NCBI GenBank assembly: GCA_902363825.1
Contig: CABJBK010000002.1
Coordinates: 258,230 to 322,229, forward strand
Length of the DNA: 64,000 bases
Source: Lachnospiraceae bacterium
GTDB taxonomy: Bacteria > Bacillota > Clostridia > Lachnospirales > Lachnospiraceae
Direction of reading: 5' to 3'
The position numbers were made by a program, and so were the translations under genes. Below the pieces are notes generated by a model, which was not told the DNA's origin, searched no databases, and saw only the letters and a list, made by a program, of their open reading frames with translations. Numbering within the stretch: position 1 is the stretch's first letter; every line of letters starts with the position of its first letter. Below are positions 8,549-18,275 of this stretch, in pieces.

Positions 8549-10396
8549 CTACCTCTTTCCAACAAAGACCGCAACAGACTGCGGCGCGATCACAGCCTGT
8601 TTCTGCTCTATTTCCACGCCGTTATTCAAAACCGCGTCCTTTTCTCTTGCGGTATCGATCACGCGATACCAGCCCTTCATCTTCTCCGTCTTCGGGAGCG
8701 CCAGTTTTTTCTCCGTCACATGGAAATTAAACGCGATATAGATATCGTCATCCTCCGTGGCATCGTCCCGCAGCGCGTAGCCACCGCCGTAGAGCAGGCC
8801 TACCACCTGTCTGCCCGGATCAAAGCCCGCCATCCATGCTTCTTCGCCGTGATAGGAAAGATCCGGCAGTCCGATCCCCTTATAATCGCACATCTGCATC
8901 GGTTCCGGGCTCCTAAACACCGGATGCTCCTTCCGGAAACGGATCACCGCTCTGGTAAACTCCAAAAGCTCCCTGTTTCTTCCTTTTTCTTTCCAGTTGA
9001 TCCACCCGATCGCATTATCCTGACAGTACGCGTTATTGTTGCCTTCCTGTGAATTTCCAAATTCATCCCCGGAAAACAGAAGCGGGATTCCCTGCGCAAG
9101 AAAGACAGCCGCTATGGCGTTCTTTGCCAGCCGTTTGCGCTGGTTTTTAATGTATTTCCGGTTCGTCTCCCCTTCCGCGCCGCAATTACAGCTGTAATTC
9201 CAGCTGCTTCCGTCCGTGTTTTTCTCTCCGTTTTTCTCATTGTGCTTTTCACTGTATGAAAAAAGATCTGCCAGCGTAAATCCATTATTGTCACAGATAT
9301 AATTCACATACGAAGCGCGCTCCTGCTGTTTGCGCATCTGATTGACAAACTCATACAGGCTGGCATCCCTGCCGCAGAGCATGCGGCGGATCGGATATTC
9401 AAATTCATCATTGTAAAAGTACAAATGGCTGTCCGCGTCCTCTTTTGCGACAACCGCCTCTTCAAACCACACATAAAAGATCTTGGTCGCATGAAGCAGC
9501 AGATCCTCCGCGATCACCTGTACCGGCAGATTTTCTCCCTGCAAATGAAATCCGTCCACATGGTACTCAAGTACCCAGTAATGCAATGCGTCGATGATCT
9601 CAGCCGCCGGAACTCCCGCCGGGAAAAACATCTCAAGAATGCACTCCATCCCCTGGTTATGAAGCGCCTGGATCAGTCTTTTCAACTCCACAGCCGCATG
9701 ATCCGAAGCCGCAAACGATGCTTTGGGCGCAAAATAGTTTCCTCTGGTATAGCCCCAGAAATTCACCCGCGTTTCCGCCTTCTTTTCTTTTGCTTTTTTC
9801 TTCCATGTCACATAATCCGGCAGCTTGTCCTTCGTTTTCTGCTCGATCTCCTCAAATTCATAGACCGGCATCAGTTCGACCGATGTCACTCCCAGATCAC
9901 GCAGGTACGGGATCTTCTTTTGCAGTGCCGCAAAGGTTCCCCGGTTTGCCGCCGACGTGTCCATCGTAAATCCACGCACATGCAGCTTATAGAGGAACAT
10001 GTCCTCTTTTTTGACCTTTGGCCGCTGTTCCTTCCAATGAAAGACGGAAAAATCAAATCCTCCACGCAGCACATTTTTCCCCTGCCGCGCCTTGTCGCAC
10101 CAGTGCTCCCTGCCCACGATCCTTCTGGCATAGGGATCTGTCACGACTTCCCCATCGATCTCATAATTGTAATCAAATTTGCGGTAATCTATATTCCGTA
10201 TGCAGACAGAACGAAGGAAACCTGCCTGAAACTCCACGGGCAGCTCGATCCTAAACTGTTTTTTGCCGCTCTCCCTGTCATAAAGCAGCACAGCACATGT
10301 CTGATTTTGTTTCGCGGCAAACGTAAATACCAGATCTCTTCCCTGTCTGGTCACTCCCATTGCCGCATAATTTCCTTCCTTTATCTCATACTTCAT
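8549..10396 (-). CDS. isoamylase/debranching-type GH13 protein, catalytic residues lost
   Basis: This 615-residue protein aligns along its length with GlgX/isoamylase-type debranching enzymes. It has an N-terminal beta-sandwich, then a GH13 barrel with YKLHVRGFTMD, GVTSVELMPVYEFEE and LLFSGDEFGNSQEGNNNAYC. The catalytic regions are changed: DVVFNH is EMFFPA near residues 255-260, GFRFD is GFHLQ near 282-286, IAEAWD is YVWFEE near 308-313, and NCHDGFT is ICDNNGFT near 367-374. The nucleophile Asp, the acid/base Glu region and the stabilising HD are therefore absent or displaced. The start is the ATG at 10396 behind AGAGGA. It is likely a non-catalytic glucan-binding or regulatory paralogue of the intact enzyme at 36.8-38.9 kb. 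Confidence 0.85.
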   Translation of the reverse strand: MKYEIKEGNYAAMGVTRQGRDLVFTFAAKQNQTCAVLLYDRESGKKQFRIELPVEFQAGFLRSVCIRNIDYRKFDYNYEIDGEVVTDPYARRIVGREHWCDKARQGKNVLRGGFDFSVFHWKEQRPKVKKEDMFLYKLHVRGFTMDTSAANRGTFAALQKKIPYLRDLGVTSVELMPVYEFEEIEQKTKDKLPDYVTWKKKAKEKKAETRVNFWGYTRGNYFAPKASFAASDHAAVELKRLIQALHNQGMECILEMFFPAGVPAAEIIDALHYWVLEYHVDGFHLQGENLPVQVIAEDLLLHATKIFYVWFEEAVVAKEDADSHLYFYNDEFEYPIRRMLCGRDASLYEFVNQMRKQQERASYVNYICDNNGFTLADLFSYSEKHNEKNGEKNTDGSSWNYSCNCGAEGETNRKYIKNQRKRLAKNAIAAVFLAQGIPLLFSGDEFGNSQEGNNNAYCQDNAIGWINWKEKGRNRELLEFTRAVIRFRKEHPVFRSPEPMQMCDYKGIGLPDLSYHGEEAWMAGFDPGRQVVGLLYGGGYALRDDATEDDDIYIAFNFHVTEKKLALPKTEKMKGWYRVIDTAREKDAVLNNGVEIEQKQAVIAPQSVAVFVGKR

Positions 10397-10556
10397 CTGT
10401 TTTTTCCTCTGTTGCACATTTGTATTTTATTATACCTGTTTTTATTTTATTTGTATAGAAAAATTCTGATATTTTTCCGGTGCCGGTTGCGAAGCGGGCA
10501 CAGAACTGATAGAATGATACTGCATCAGCAATTTATCACAGAAAAGAGGTACTGAT

Positions 10557-10865
10557 ATGGGAAAACAGGAAAATTCCAATGATGATGAAGATATGTTCGT
10601 AACACTTAGCCTGGATGACGATTCCGAAGTCGAATGCCGCATTCTCACGATCTTTGAAGCAGCTGACCAGGATTATATCGCACTGCTTCCGCTCGATGAA
10701 AACGGTGCGGACAATGCCGAGGGAAAGGTCTACATCTACCGCTATTTTGAAGATGAAGACGGCAATCCTTCCCTGGACAATATCACCGATGATGAAGAAT
10801 ACGAGATCGTCGCTGACCGTTTTGATGAACTTTTAGATGAAGAGGAATTTGACGAGATGGATTAA
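10557..10865 (+). CDS. DUF1292 domain protein
   Basis: This is a small acidic protein of 102 residues, MGKQENSNDDEDMFVTLSLD at the N-terminus and a run of Glu/Asp at the C-terminus. The core VECRILTIFEAADQDYIALLPLDENG followed by YRYFEDEDGNP is the DUF1292 pattern found in most Firmicutes. Function is unknown. It is transcribed alone on the plus strand and converges on the helicase gene, the stop codons overlapping by four bases. Confidence 0.88.
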   Translation: MGKQENSNDDEDMFVTLSLDDDSEVECRILTIFEAADQDYIALLPLDENGADNAEGKVYIYRYFEDEDGNPSLDNITDDEEYEIVADRFDELLDEEEFDEMD

Positions 10866-12694
10866 TCCTCCGTTTCGTTCATTTCCCGGATAAATCTGGA
10901 GATCTCTGTCTCGTGATTGTTTAACTTTTTCACGGAACAGAGCTTCAGCTTTTCTCTGGCGCGTGTGATACCAACGTAGAACATGCGCCTTTCTTCTTCG
11001 ATATCCGCTTCTAACACGGCCTTTTTGTATGGCATGACTCCCTCATTGACATCCACGATATAAACCTTTTGAAACTCAAGGCCCTTGGCGCTGTGCAGTG
11101 TCGCAAGCAGCACCCCGTTTTTATTTTTACGCTGTTTCTCACTCTGACGCTTTAATTCTTCGGTATATTCCTCAATATGGGTAAACCATTCATCAAAGTC
11201 ACGGTAGCCCTTGGCACCCTCCTGCAGTTCATCTAACTTTTCAAGCAGTTCTTCCTCGCTGATCCTGCGATAATCCGCGTATTCCCTGCAAAAGTCATCA
11301 TAGCCGACGCTCTGCCGTATGTAATTGATCGCCGCAAACGGTGTGATCCGCCCGATCACTTTTAGGTCATACTCCATTTTTTCGATCCGCTCGGCGATCC
11401 ATGGCTTATCGCGGTAGATATCGAGTAACACCTCGAACGCAATCTCCTCCTCATCCACATTTTCCCTGCTGATATAACGCTTTGGCCGGTTCATGATCTG
11501 CAAAAAGTTCTTTCTGGTGCGGCTTCCCTGCGCCATGTAAATGTAGGCAAAGATATCCTTCGCGATCCAGTGCTCATAGAGATTGGGGATATTGTCCCTT
11601 GTGACAAACGGAATATCATAATCCATCAGCTGTTCCATCAAAAGTCTCGGCTGCGTATTGGTGCGGAACAGTATCGCGATATCCGAATACATTCCACTGC
11701 CTTCCACATGGTCCCTGATCTCTTCTATGATCTTTCTGTTTTCCGCTCTCTGGTCTTCAAATACCGCAAATTCCACCGCCGCGTCGCTGCTTCCCGCCGC
11801 GTGGATCTCCTTTTGGAAGCGCTCTGTATTATGTCCGATCAGGCGCAGGGACGCATCCACGATATTCGCTGTGGAACGGTAATTTTCTTTCAGTACGATT
11901 TTTTTCGCGTTCGGATAATCTTTGTCAAAATGCAGCATGATCTCCGGTCTCGCCCCGCGGAAACGATAGATCGACTGATCGTCATCCCCGACCACAAAGA
12001 GATTGTTTTCGGGAAGCGCAAGCATTTTCATGATGTCAAACTGAAGCTTGTTGATGTCCTGGAATTCATCGATCAGAATATAACGGTACTTTTTCTGCCA
12101 GGCCGAAAGGATGTCCTTGCGCTCTGAGAAGAGCTCGTAAGTGTAGACTAACATATCATCAAAATCGAGCAGCCGGTTGCGTCTTAATTTTTCATCATAT
12201 GCACGGTAAATCTTGCGGAACACATGCTCGGGAAGATTGGAAGAATAATAATTTTCAAGTGCCACTCCGGCATTTTTCACCATACTGATCTCACCGAACA
12301 AAGACGATAAAAACTCCGCCTCGTCATTGTACTCCAATCCCATATGTGCAACGATCTCCCGCATATACTGGTATTTAACATCTTCTTTTATGATATTTCC
12401 CGCATGAAAATGATAGGCGTATTTGAGGACCGTAAAAAATACCGCATGAAACGTTCCAAACGTCACCGGATATTTTTTCCCCATCCGCCGGACGAACCGC
12501 TCTTCCATTTCTCTTGCGGCTGCCCGCGTAAATGTAATGACCAGTATCCGGGACGGATCCACGCCATGTTCGGTGATCAACCGGCTGGTACGCTCGGTGA
12601 TCACCGCTGTCTTTCCGCTTCCCGGCCCCGCCAGTATGAGTGCCGGTCCATCCTTATGTTCGATTGCCTCTGTCTGTGATCTGCTGAACTCCAC
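10862..12694 (-). CDS. UvrD/Rep-type ATP-dependent DNA helicase
   Basis: The 610-residue superfamily 1A helicase has motif I ILAGPGSGKTAVITERTSRL, motif Ia VITFTRAAAREMEER, DEFQDINKLQFDIM, motif III FVVGDDDQSIYRFRGARPE, ENYRST, and motifs V/VI ATLHSAKGLEFQKVYIVDV and RRMFYVGITRAREKL. It is shorter than canonical PcrA/UvrD (about 720) and lacks their C-terminal RNA-polymerase-binding extension, so it is a UvrD-like paralogue and not clearly PcrA. GTG at 12694 follows GGGAG. A terminator separates it from gltX upstream. Confidence 0.93.
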   Translation of the reverse strand: MEFSRSQTEAIEHKDGPALILAGPGSGKTAVITERTSRLITEHGVDPSRILVITFTRAAAREMEERFVRRMGKKYPVTFGTFHAVFFTVLKYAYHFHAGNIIKEDVKYQYMREIVAHMGLEYNDEAEFLSSLFGEISMVKNAGVALENYYSSNLPEHVFRKIYRAYDEKLRRNRLLDFDDMLVYTYELFSERKDILSAWQKKYRYILIDEFQDINKLQFDIMKMLALPENNLFVVGDDDQSIYRFRGARPEIMLHFDKDYPNAKKIVLKENYRSTANIVDASLRLIGHNTERFQKEIHAAGSSDAAVEFAVFEDQRAENRKIIEEIRDHVEGSGMYSDIAILFRTNTQPRLLMEQLMDYDIPFVTRDNIPNLYEHWIAKDIFAYIYMAQGSRTRKNFLQIMNRPKRYISRENVDEEEIAFEVLLDIYRDKPWIAERIEKMEYDLKVIGRITPFAAINYIRQSVGYDDFCREYADYRRISEEELLEKLDELQEGAKGYRDFDEWFTHIEEYTEELKRQSEKQRKNKNGVLLATLHSAKGLEFQKVYIVDVNEGVMPYKKAVLEADIEEERRMFYVGITRAREKLKLCSVKKLNNHETEISRFIREMNETED

Positions 12695-12708
12695 TTCTTA
12701 CTCCCTGT

Positions 12709-12744
12709 CAAAAAAAGAGTGAAAATATAATATCTTCACTCTCT
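12709..12744 (-). terminator. intrinsic terminator after gltX
   Basis: GAGTGAA and TTCACTC arms (12716-12742) enclose an AT-rich stem-loop. On the minus strand TTTTTTT follows directly, 20 bases past the gltX stop. Confidence 0.85.
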
Positions 12745-12756
12745 TTCTTTATGCTC

Positions 12757-14208
12757 TTATTTGCTTAATAATTCAATTCCTTTTCTGATACGGGCAAGGG
12801 ATTCCTCTTTTCCGAGGATCTCCATGATCTCTGTCGCGCCACCCGGTGTCATCTGTTTTCCGGATACCGCTGTACGGATCGGCCACATCACATATCCGTT
12901 CTTGCAGCCCTTTTCTGCCACATAATCACACAACATCGCATAGAGCGCATCGTTACTGTAATCTTCCTGTGCCTCGAGTCTCGGAAGGATCTCTCTAAGC
13001 ACTTCTAAGGATGTCTCCGCATTGGTCTTCATCTTCTTATGCGTATACATCGCGATATCATATTCCGGTAACTGCTCAAAGAAATCAATGTGGTCTTTGA
13101 TGTCCGGGAAAATCTCGATCCTGGTCTTTACAAGGGTCGCGATCTTCTTTAAGTCATAATCTTTGGTCACCACTTCTTTGATATACGGCTCTGCCATCTG
13201 GTAAAAACGGTCAAAATCCATCGCTTTGATGTATTCTCCGTTCATCCATTTAAGCTTTGTGTAATCAAAAACTGCCGGTGATTTGTTGATATGATGATAA
13301 TCAAACGCTTCTACCAGTTCAGACAGTGACATGATCTCACGGTTGTCTGACGGGCTCCAGCCAAGCAGCGCAACAAAGTTTACTACGGCTTCCGTCAGAA
13401 ATCCCTGATCGATCAGATCTTCGTATGACGCATGACCACAGCGCTTGCTTAACTTCTGGTGCTCTTCATTGGTAATCAACGGGCAGTGGATATATTCCGG
13501 TACTTCCCAGCCAAACGCCTCATAGAGACGGTTGTATTTCGGTGAAGAGGAAAGGTACTCGTTTCCGCGCACTACATGGGTGATCCCCATCAGGTGATCG
13601 TCCACAACATTCGCGAAGTTGTAAGTCGGATATCCGTCTGATTTGATCAGGATCATATCGTCGAGTTCCGAGTTATCTACCGTGATATCTCCATAGATGT
13701 CATCGTGGAATGTTGTTGTTCCGGTTCTCGGATTATTCTGGCGGATGACATACGGTTTGCCAGCTGCAAGATTTGCCTCTACCTCTTCTTTGCTTAATGA
13801 CAGACAGTGTTTGTCGTACACGGAGATCTCTTTTCCCGCAACGGTCTGTTTTAAGCCTTCCAGACGCTCTTTATCGCAAAAGCAGTAATATGCTTCTCCT
13901 TTTTCAATCAGCTTTTTGGCATATTCCAGATAAATCCCTTTTGCCTGACGTTCGCTCTGGACATACGGTCCCACGCCTCCGTCTTTATCCGGTCCCTCAT
14001 CATGCACAAGACCGGTCTTTTCCAGGGTGCGGTAAATGATCTCAACCGCGCCTTCCACATAACGTTCCTGATCGGTATCTTCGATTCTTAAAATAAAATC
14101 TCCGCCTTCATGCTTCGCGATCAGATACGCATACAAAGCTGTTCTTAAATTTCCAACGTGCATCCGTCCCGTAGGGCTTGGTGCAAATCTTGTTCTGACT
14201 TTACTCAT
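12757..14208 (-). CDS. gltX: glutamyl-tRNA synthetase
   Basis: The 483-residue class I synthetase has [20 protein letters not shown] at the N-terminus (HIGH region) and [10 protein letters not shown] near residue 250 (KMSKS region). The C-terminal anticodon-binding helical domain is complete. It charges tRNA-Glu and, in organisms lacking GlnRS, often also tRNA-Gln. It starts 30 bases after the hydrogenase gene with no terminator between them, so the two may be cotranscribed. A terminator follows. Confidence 0.96.
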   Translation of the reverse strand: MSKVRTRFAPSPTGRMHVGNLRTALYAYLIAKHEGGDFILRIEDTDQERYVEGAVEIIYRTLEKTGLVHDEGPDKDGGVGPYVQSERQAKGIYLEYAKKLIEKGEAYYCFCDKERLEGLKQTVAGKEISVYDKHCLSLSKEEVEANLAAGKPYVIRQNNPRTGTTTFHDDIYGDITVDNSELDDMILIKSDGYPTYNFANVVDDHLMGITHVVRGNEYLSSSPKYNRLYEAFGWEVPEYIHCPLITNEEHQKLSKRCGHASYEDLIDQGFLTEAVVNFVALLGWSPSDNREIMSLSELVEAFDYHHINKSPAVFDYTKLKWMNGEYIKAMDFDRFYQMAEPYIKEVVTKDYDLKKIATLVKTRIEIFPDIKDHIDFFEQLPEYDIAMYTHKKMKTNAETSLEVLREILPRLEAQEDYSNDALYAMLCDYVAEKGCKNGYVMWPIRTAVSGKQMTPGGATEIMEILGKEESLARIRKGIELLSK

Positions 14209-14238
14209 TTTACAGTTCCTCTTTCTTTTTATCCCGCT

Positions 14239-15744
14239 TTAGAGCAGTTCGATATCTGCCAGTTCCTTCGGTGGGATTTTCTGTTCTGATCCTTCCTGGA
14301 TCTTCTTTACTTCCTGCTGTGCCTTATTGAGTGCAAGGATGGTTCCCGCTCCTGCAATACAGCCGCCCGGGCATCCCATTCCTTCGATCATACAGCCATC
14401 TTTCTTTCCTGCTTTTGCAAGCATGAGCGCTTTCTTACATTCCGCAAGTCCGTCCGCATGTTCGATCTTGACCTCAACACCCGGATAATACTCATGGATA
14501 CACTGCTCGATCGCTCCAGCGACACCGCCTGCGCAGGCATATCCACGTCCGGCTGCTGTCGCGTCATGAAGTCCTTCTGTTCCTTCCACTGTGTTCGGGT
14601 CGATACCCTTTGCGGCGAACATCGCGTCAAGCTCTTCAAACGTGATGACAAAATCAACGTCGCTGCGCACGGAAGAACGGCTGGCTTCCAGCTTCTTAGC
14701 CGCACAAGGTCCGATAAATACGACTTTCACATCCGGATTTTCTTTCTTGATACTTCGCGCGGTTGCGACCATCGGGGTCAGCTCCTGGGATACGGAACCG
14801 ATCAGATCCGGGAACTGTTTTTTCGCCAGCATGGACCATGCCGGACAACAGGAGGTAAGTAAAAACGGCAGTTCACCGGTCGCTACATGCTCAGCATAAT
14901 GCTTTGCCTCTGCAACAGCTCCGATATCCGCGCCATATGCAACTTCACGCACATCGGTAAATCCAAGTTCCAGTAATGCTTCCTTCACATTTTCCGGAGA
15001 CGCGTTCGGTCCGAACTGTCCGACATACGCCGGCGCGATTTCCGCAACTACTTTTCCGCCTTCTTTCATGCAGCGGAGCAGCTGGAAGATCTGTGATTTA
15101 TCTCCGATCGCGCCAAACGGGCAGCTTACCATACACTGGCCACATGCCACGCATTTGTTCGGATCGATCTTCGCGCGTCCGAGCTCATCGGTAGAGATCG
15201 CGCCAACACCACATGCCACGGAACACGGTCTTACTTTCTTTGCGATCGCGTCATACGGACAGGCTGCCTTACATTTTCCGCATTTGATACACTTGGACTG
15301 ATCGATATAGGATTTACCATTCACCCGTGTGATTGCACCCTTCGGACAGACTTCGGTACACGGATGCGCGATACATCCCTGGCACATGTTGGATACTTCG
15401 TATTTTTTCTCTTCACACATATTACATGCGGACGGAATGACCTGCATAAGCGGCGGCTCGTAATATTTCTCGGAAATATTGCTTTCTTCCAGTCCGCTGG
15501 TGACATGCACCGGACGGTCTGCCGGTCTTAATGACATACCCATTGCCAGTCTTACTTTTTCTGCCGCGATCGTACGCTCACGGTAAATGCTTTCACGGTA
15601 GCGCGGAACATCTCCCGGACATACGGTATATGGAATTGCTTCCACCGCGTCATTGAGATTTGCCTCATCGTTGCATGCAACTTTTGCAACTTCGGTAAAA
15701 ATCTGTTTTCTTAAATCGGATACGGCTGTTCGTATTCCTCTCAT
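14239..15744 (-). CDS. monomeric [FeFe] hydrogenase (group B-like) with ferredoxin domains
   Basis: The 501-residue protein has Cys-rich clusters CNMCEEKKYEVSNMCQGC.AHPCTEVCP, CIKCGKCKAACP and CVACGQCMVSCP near residues 105-210, for several [4Fe-4S] clusters. The H-cluster domain follows with LLTSCCPAWSMLAKK (P1), FIGPCAAKKLEASR (P2) and EGMGCPGGCIAGAGT (P3). P2 and P3 differ from classical HydA (MPCTAKKxE, MACPGGCxxGGG), which fits the poorly characterised group B or a sensory form. It reduces protons with ferredoxin electrons, or senses hydrogen. A Rex-like palindrome lies in its promoter and gltX follows. Confidence 0.9.
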   Translation of the reverse strand: MRGIRTAVSDLRKQIFTEVAKVACNDEANLNDAVEAIPYTVCPGDVPRYRESIYRERTIAAEKVRLAMGMSLRPADRPVHVTSGLEESNISEKYYEPPLMQVIPSACNMCEEKKYEVSNMCQGCIAHPCTEVCPKGAITRVNGKSYIDQSKCIKCGKCKAACPYDAIAKKVRPCSVACGVGAISTDELGRAKIDPNKCVACGQCMVSCPFGAIGDKSQIFQLLRCMKEGGKVVAEIAPAYVGQFGPNASPENVKEALLELGFTDVREVAYGADIGAVAEAKHYAEHVATGELPFLLTSCCPAWSMLAKKQFPDLIGSVSQELTPMVATARSIKKENPDVKVVFIGPCAAKKLEASRSSVRSDVDFVITFEELDAMFAAKGIDPNTVEGTEGLHDATAAGRGYACAGGVAGAIEQCIHEYYPGVEVKIEHADGLAECKKALMLAKAGKKDGCMIEGMGCPGGCIAGAGTILALNKAQQEVKKIQEGSEQKIPPKELADIELL

Positions 15745-15774
15745 GATATGTACTCCTCCTGTTTTTTCGGTTAT

Positions 15775-15790
15775 CGTTAATATTTTAACG
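15775..15790. promoter_or_regulatory. Rex-like operator upstream of the [FeFe] hydrogenase
   Basis: CGTTAATATTTTAACG is a perfect 16-base palindrome. It contains GTTAA-N4-TTAAC, the core of the Rex (NADH/NAD+ sensor) site TTGTTAA-N4-TTAACAA. It lies about 30 bases before the hydrogenase start. No rex gene is in the window. Confidence 0.6.
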
Positions 15791-15866
15791 TTATTATCTG
15801 AATTTACTCTAACATAGAAGTTCCTCTAATACAAGAACATTCCCATATGTTTTCAAAAAAATACCT

Positions 15867-16001
15867 TTATCGCCCGCAGGATCCGCAGTTTCCACTGCAT
15901 CCGGCACACTTTCCGCTTCTTTTTTTCTTCCAGGAAGCGCGCGCTGCCAATATTCCCCAGAGGAAAAGAAAAAGCAGCACAAGTCCATCGATCAGATTCA
16001 T
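15867..16001 (-). CDS. FeoB-associated Cys-rich small membrane protein
   Basis: This is a 44-residue protein with one N-terminal membrane helix (IDGLVLLFLFLWGILAARAS), a basic stretch KKKRSGK, and a Cys-rich tail CAGCSGNCGSCGR. It matches the FeoB-associated Cys-rich membrane protein family, an apparent FeoC analogue in Firmicutes. The ATG overlaps the FeoB stop as ATGA, showing translational coupling. A role in ferrous iron delivery or FeoB assembly is inferred from context. Confidence 0.85.
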   Translation of the reverse strand: MNLIDGLVLLFLFLWGILAARASWKKKRSGKCAGCSGNCGSCGR

Positions 16002-18004
16002 AAAAAGATCCCTCCTGCCCGATATACGATAAATGCCACGATCCAGGCTGCCACACACTGCATGACCACAACTCCGACACTCTGAAGCCTAGAATCCATC
16101 TCCCGGCGGATCGCCGCGATCGCCGCCACACACGGCGTGTATAACAGCGTAAATACCAGAAAGCTCACTGCCGTAAGCGGAGTGAACATGCCGCCCAGCG
16201 CCGCACCGAGATTTGCCATGCTCGTTCCGGTCAGCACGCTCATTGTGCTCACGACCGCCTCTTTTGCCGTAAATCCGCAGATTAACGACGTGGAAACCCG
16301 CCAGTCATCAAATCCAAGCGGAGCAAACACCGGAGCGATCCATTTTCCCACCAGCGCAAGCAGGCTGTCACTGCTGTCTGCCACCACATTGAGCCTGGTA
16401 TCGAATGTCTGCAAAAACCAGATGATGATCGTTGCAAAAAAGATGACCGTAAATGCTCTCTGAATGAAATCTTTTGCCTTGTCCCACATCAGAAGCAGCA
16501 CGCTTTTTGCGGACGGGAAACGGTAATTGGGAAGTTCCATCACAAACGGAACCGGATTTCCCTTAAACAGCGTGTGATTAAATAATAACGCCACAAGGAT
16601 ACCGACTACGATACCGCCGACATATAATCCCATCATGACAAGCGCCTGATATTTTTCAAAAAACGCCGCCGCAAACACGGCATAGATCGGTATTTTAGCC
16701 GAACAGCTGATATACGGTGTCAGCATGATCGTCATCTTCCGGTCGCGCTCCGAAGAAAGCGTCCGGCTTGACATGACCGCAGGAACCGTACATCCAAATC
16801 CGATCAGCATCGGCACAAAGCTGCGCCCGGAAAGTCCGATCTTGCGTAACAGCTTATCCATCACAAACGCGACTCTTGCCATGTATCCCGAATCTTCTAA
16901 GATCGACAGGAAAAAGAACAACACCACGATGATCGGCAGGAAACTGAGTACGCTTCCGACCCCGGCGAACACACCGTCGATGACCAGACTGTGTACGACC
17001 GGATTCATTCCGTAAACTGTGAGTGCATGATCCGCAAGCGCCGTCACACGGTCGATCCCAATACTGAGCAGATCACTGAGCCCCTGTCCGATCAGTCCGA
17101 AGGTCAGCCAGAAGATGAGCAGCATGATCCCGAGAAACATCGGGATCGCCAGATATTTGTCCGTCAGCACGCGGTCGATCTTCACACTGCGCTTATGTTC
17201 TCTGCTCTCCTGACACTTTGTTACCGTTTTCGCGCATACTTTTTCAATAAAAGTATAGCGCATATCCGCAAGTGCCGCATTCCGGTCCATATGATGGTCT
17301 GTCTCCATCTCCTCGATGCTGTGCTCCATCATGTCCAGCTCGTTTTGACTGAGTTCCAGACGTTTTATGATATCGGTATCGTTCTCTATGATCTTGACTG
17401 CCGCAAAACGCGGTGACATGCCATTATTCTGCGCATGATCCTCCACCTGGTGACAGACCGCGTGAATACAGCGGTGTACATCACCTTTTTCACAGAAATC
17501 CGTCACGCGCGGCATCTCCTTTTTCTTTGCCACACGGTAAACGGTATCAATGAGATCTTCCACACCTTCATCTTTTACCGCGCTGATCGGCACGACCGGT
17601 ATCCCCAGTTCCACCGCCATCTGTTCTACATCCACAGAACCGCCGTTTCCACGCACCTCGTCCATCATGTTGAGCGCAAGCACCATCGGGATATGCATCT
17701 CAAGAAGCTGCAGCGTCAGATAGAGATTTCGCTCGATATTCGTCGCGTCCACAATGTTGATGATCCCATCCGGCTTTTCATTTAAGATAAAGTCTCTGGT
17801 CACGATCTCCTCATTTGTATAGGGACGCAGGGAATAAATGCCCGGCAGATCCACGACCTGGCATCCCTTTTTGGAGCGGACTTCTCCCATTTTCTGATCG
17901 ACGGTAACTCCCGGGAAATTTCCCACATGCTGGTTGGAACCGGTCAGCTGGTTAAAAAGCGTGGTCTTTCCACAGTTCTGATTTCCTACTAATGCTAAGA
18001 TCAT
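15998..18004 (-). CDS. feoB: ferrous iron transporter FeoB
   Basis: This 668-residue membrane protein imports Fe2+. The N-terminal G domain has G1 GNQNCGKTTLFNQLTG, G3 DLPGIYSLRPY and G4 NMMDE. A helical spacer follows near residues 170-280. The membrane part holds two Gate segments, SVLSFLPIIVVLFFFLSILEDSGYMAR and the GFGCTVPAVMSSRTL motif. It overlaps feoA by four bases upstream and the small Cys-rich gene downstream. Expression is expected to be anaerobic and iron-repressed; a palindrome at the feoA promoter could be the operator. Confidence 0.97.
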   Translation of the reverse strand: MILALVGNQNCGKTTLFNQLTGSNQHVGNFPGVTVDQKMGEVRSKKGCQVVDLPGIYSLRPYTNEEIVTRDFILNEKPDGIINIVDATNIERNLYLTLQLLEMHIPMVLALNMMDEVRGNGGSVDVEQMAVELGIPVVPISAVKDEGVEDLIDTVYRVAKKKEMPRVTDFCEKGDVHRCIHAVCHQVEDHAQNNGMSPRFAAVKIIENDTDIIKRLELSQNELDMMEHSIEEMETDHHMDRNAALADMRYTFIEKVCAKTVTKCQESREHKRSVKIDRVLTDKYLAIPMFLGIMLLIFWLTFGLIGQGLSDLLSIGIDRVTALADHALTVYGMNPVVHSLVIDGVFAGVGSVLSFLPIIVVLFFFLSILEDSGYMARVAFVMDKLLRKIGLSGRSFVPMLIGFGCTVPAVMSSRTLSSERDRKMTIMLTPYISCSAKIPIYAVFAAAFFEKYQALVMMGLYVGGIVVGILVALLFNHTLFKGNPVPFVMELPNYRFPSAKSVLLLMWDKAKDFIQRAFTVIFFATIIIWFLQTFDTRLNVVADSSDSLLALVGKWIAPVFAPLGFDDWRVSTSLICGFTAKEAVVSTMSVLTGTSMANLGAALGGMFTPLTAVSFLVFTLLYTPCVAAIAAIRREMDSRLQSVGVVVMQCVAAWIVAFIVYRAGGIFL

Positions 18005-18237
18005 GCTTCCTTCTCCTCCGGCTCTACTTCTATTTTTCCGGCATCCTCTTTCCGTATCGTCAGTTCATATCCACGGATATGCAGTTCGATCGGATCTCCC
18101 ATCGGTGCCACTTTCTGTACCACTACTTTTGTCTTCGGGATCAGTCCCATATCCAAGAACCGGCAGCGCAGCGCGCCCTCTCCGCTCACTTTTGTGATCA
18201 CCGCTTCTTTTCCAATTGGTAATTCATCCAATGTCAT
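18001..18237 (-). CDS. feoA: ferrous iron transport protein FeoA
   Basis: A 78-residue SH3-like protein: MTLDELPIGKEAVITKVSGE, then RCRFLDMGLIPKTKVVVQK and DPIELHIRGYELTIRKEDAG, the usual FeoA pattern. It assists FeoB at the cytoplasmic face. It is first in the feoA-feoB-small Cys-rich operon, with a good sigma-A promoter 50-80 bases upstream. Confidence 0.95.
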   Translation of the reverse strand: MTLDELPIGKEAVITKVSGEGALRCRFLDMGLIPKTKVVVQKVAPMGDPIELHIRGYELTIRKEDAGKIEVEPEEKEA

Positions 18238-18275
18238 ATCTTTTCCTCTTTTCCATCGCTTCTCGTTAGTAAATT

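Noticed and set aside
10862..12694. PcrA housekeeping helicase
   Set aside because: Length of 610 residues and the missing C-terminal extension argue for a UvrD-like paralogue.
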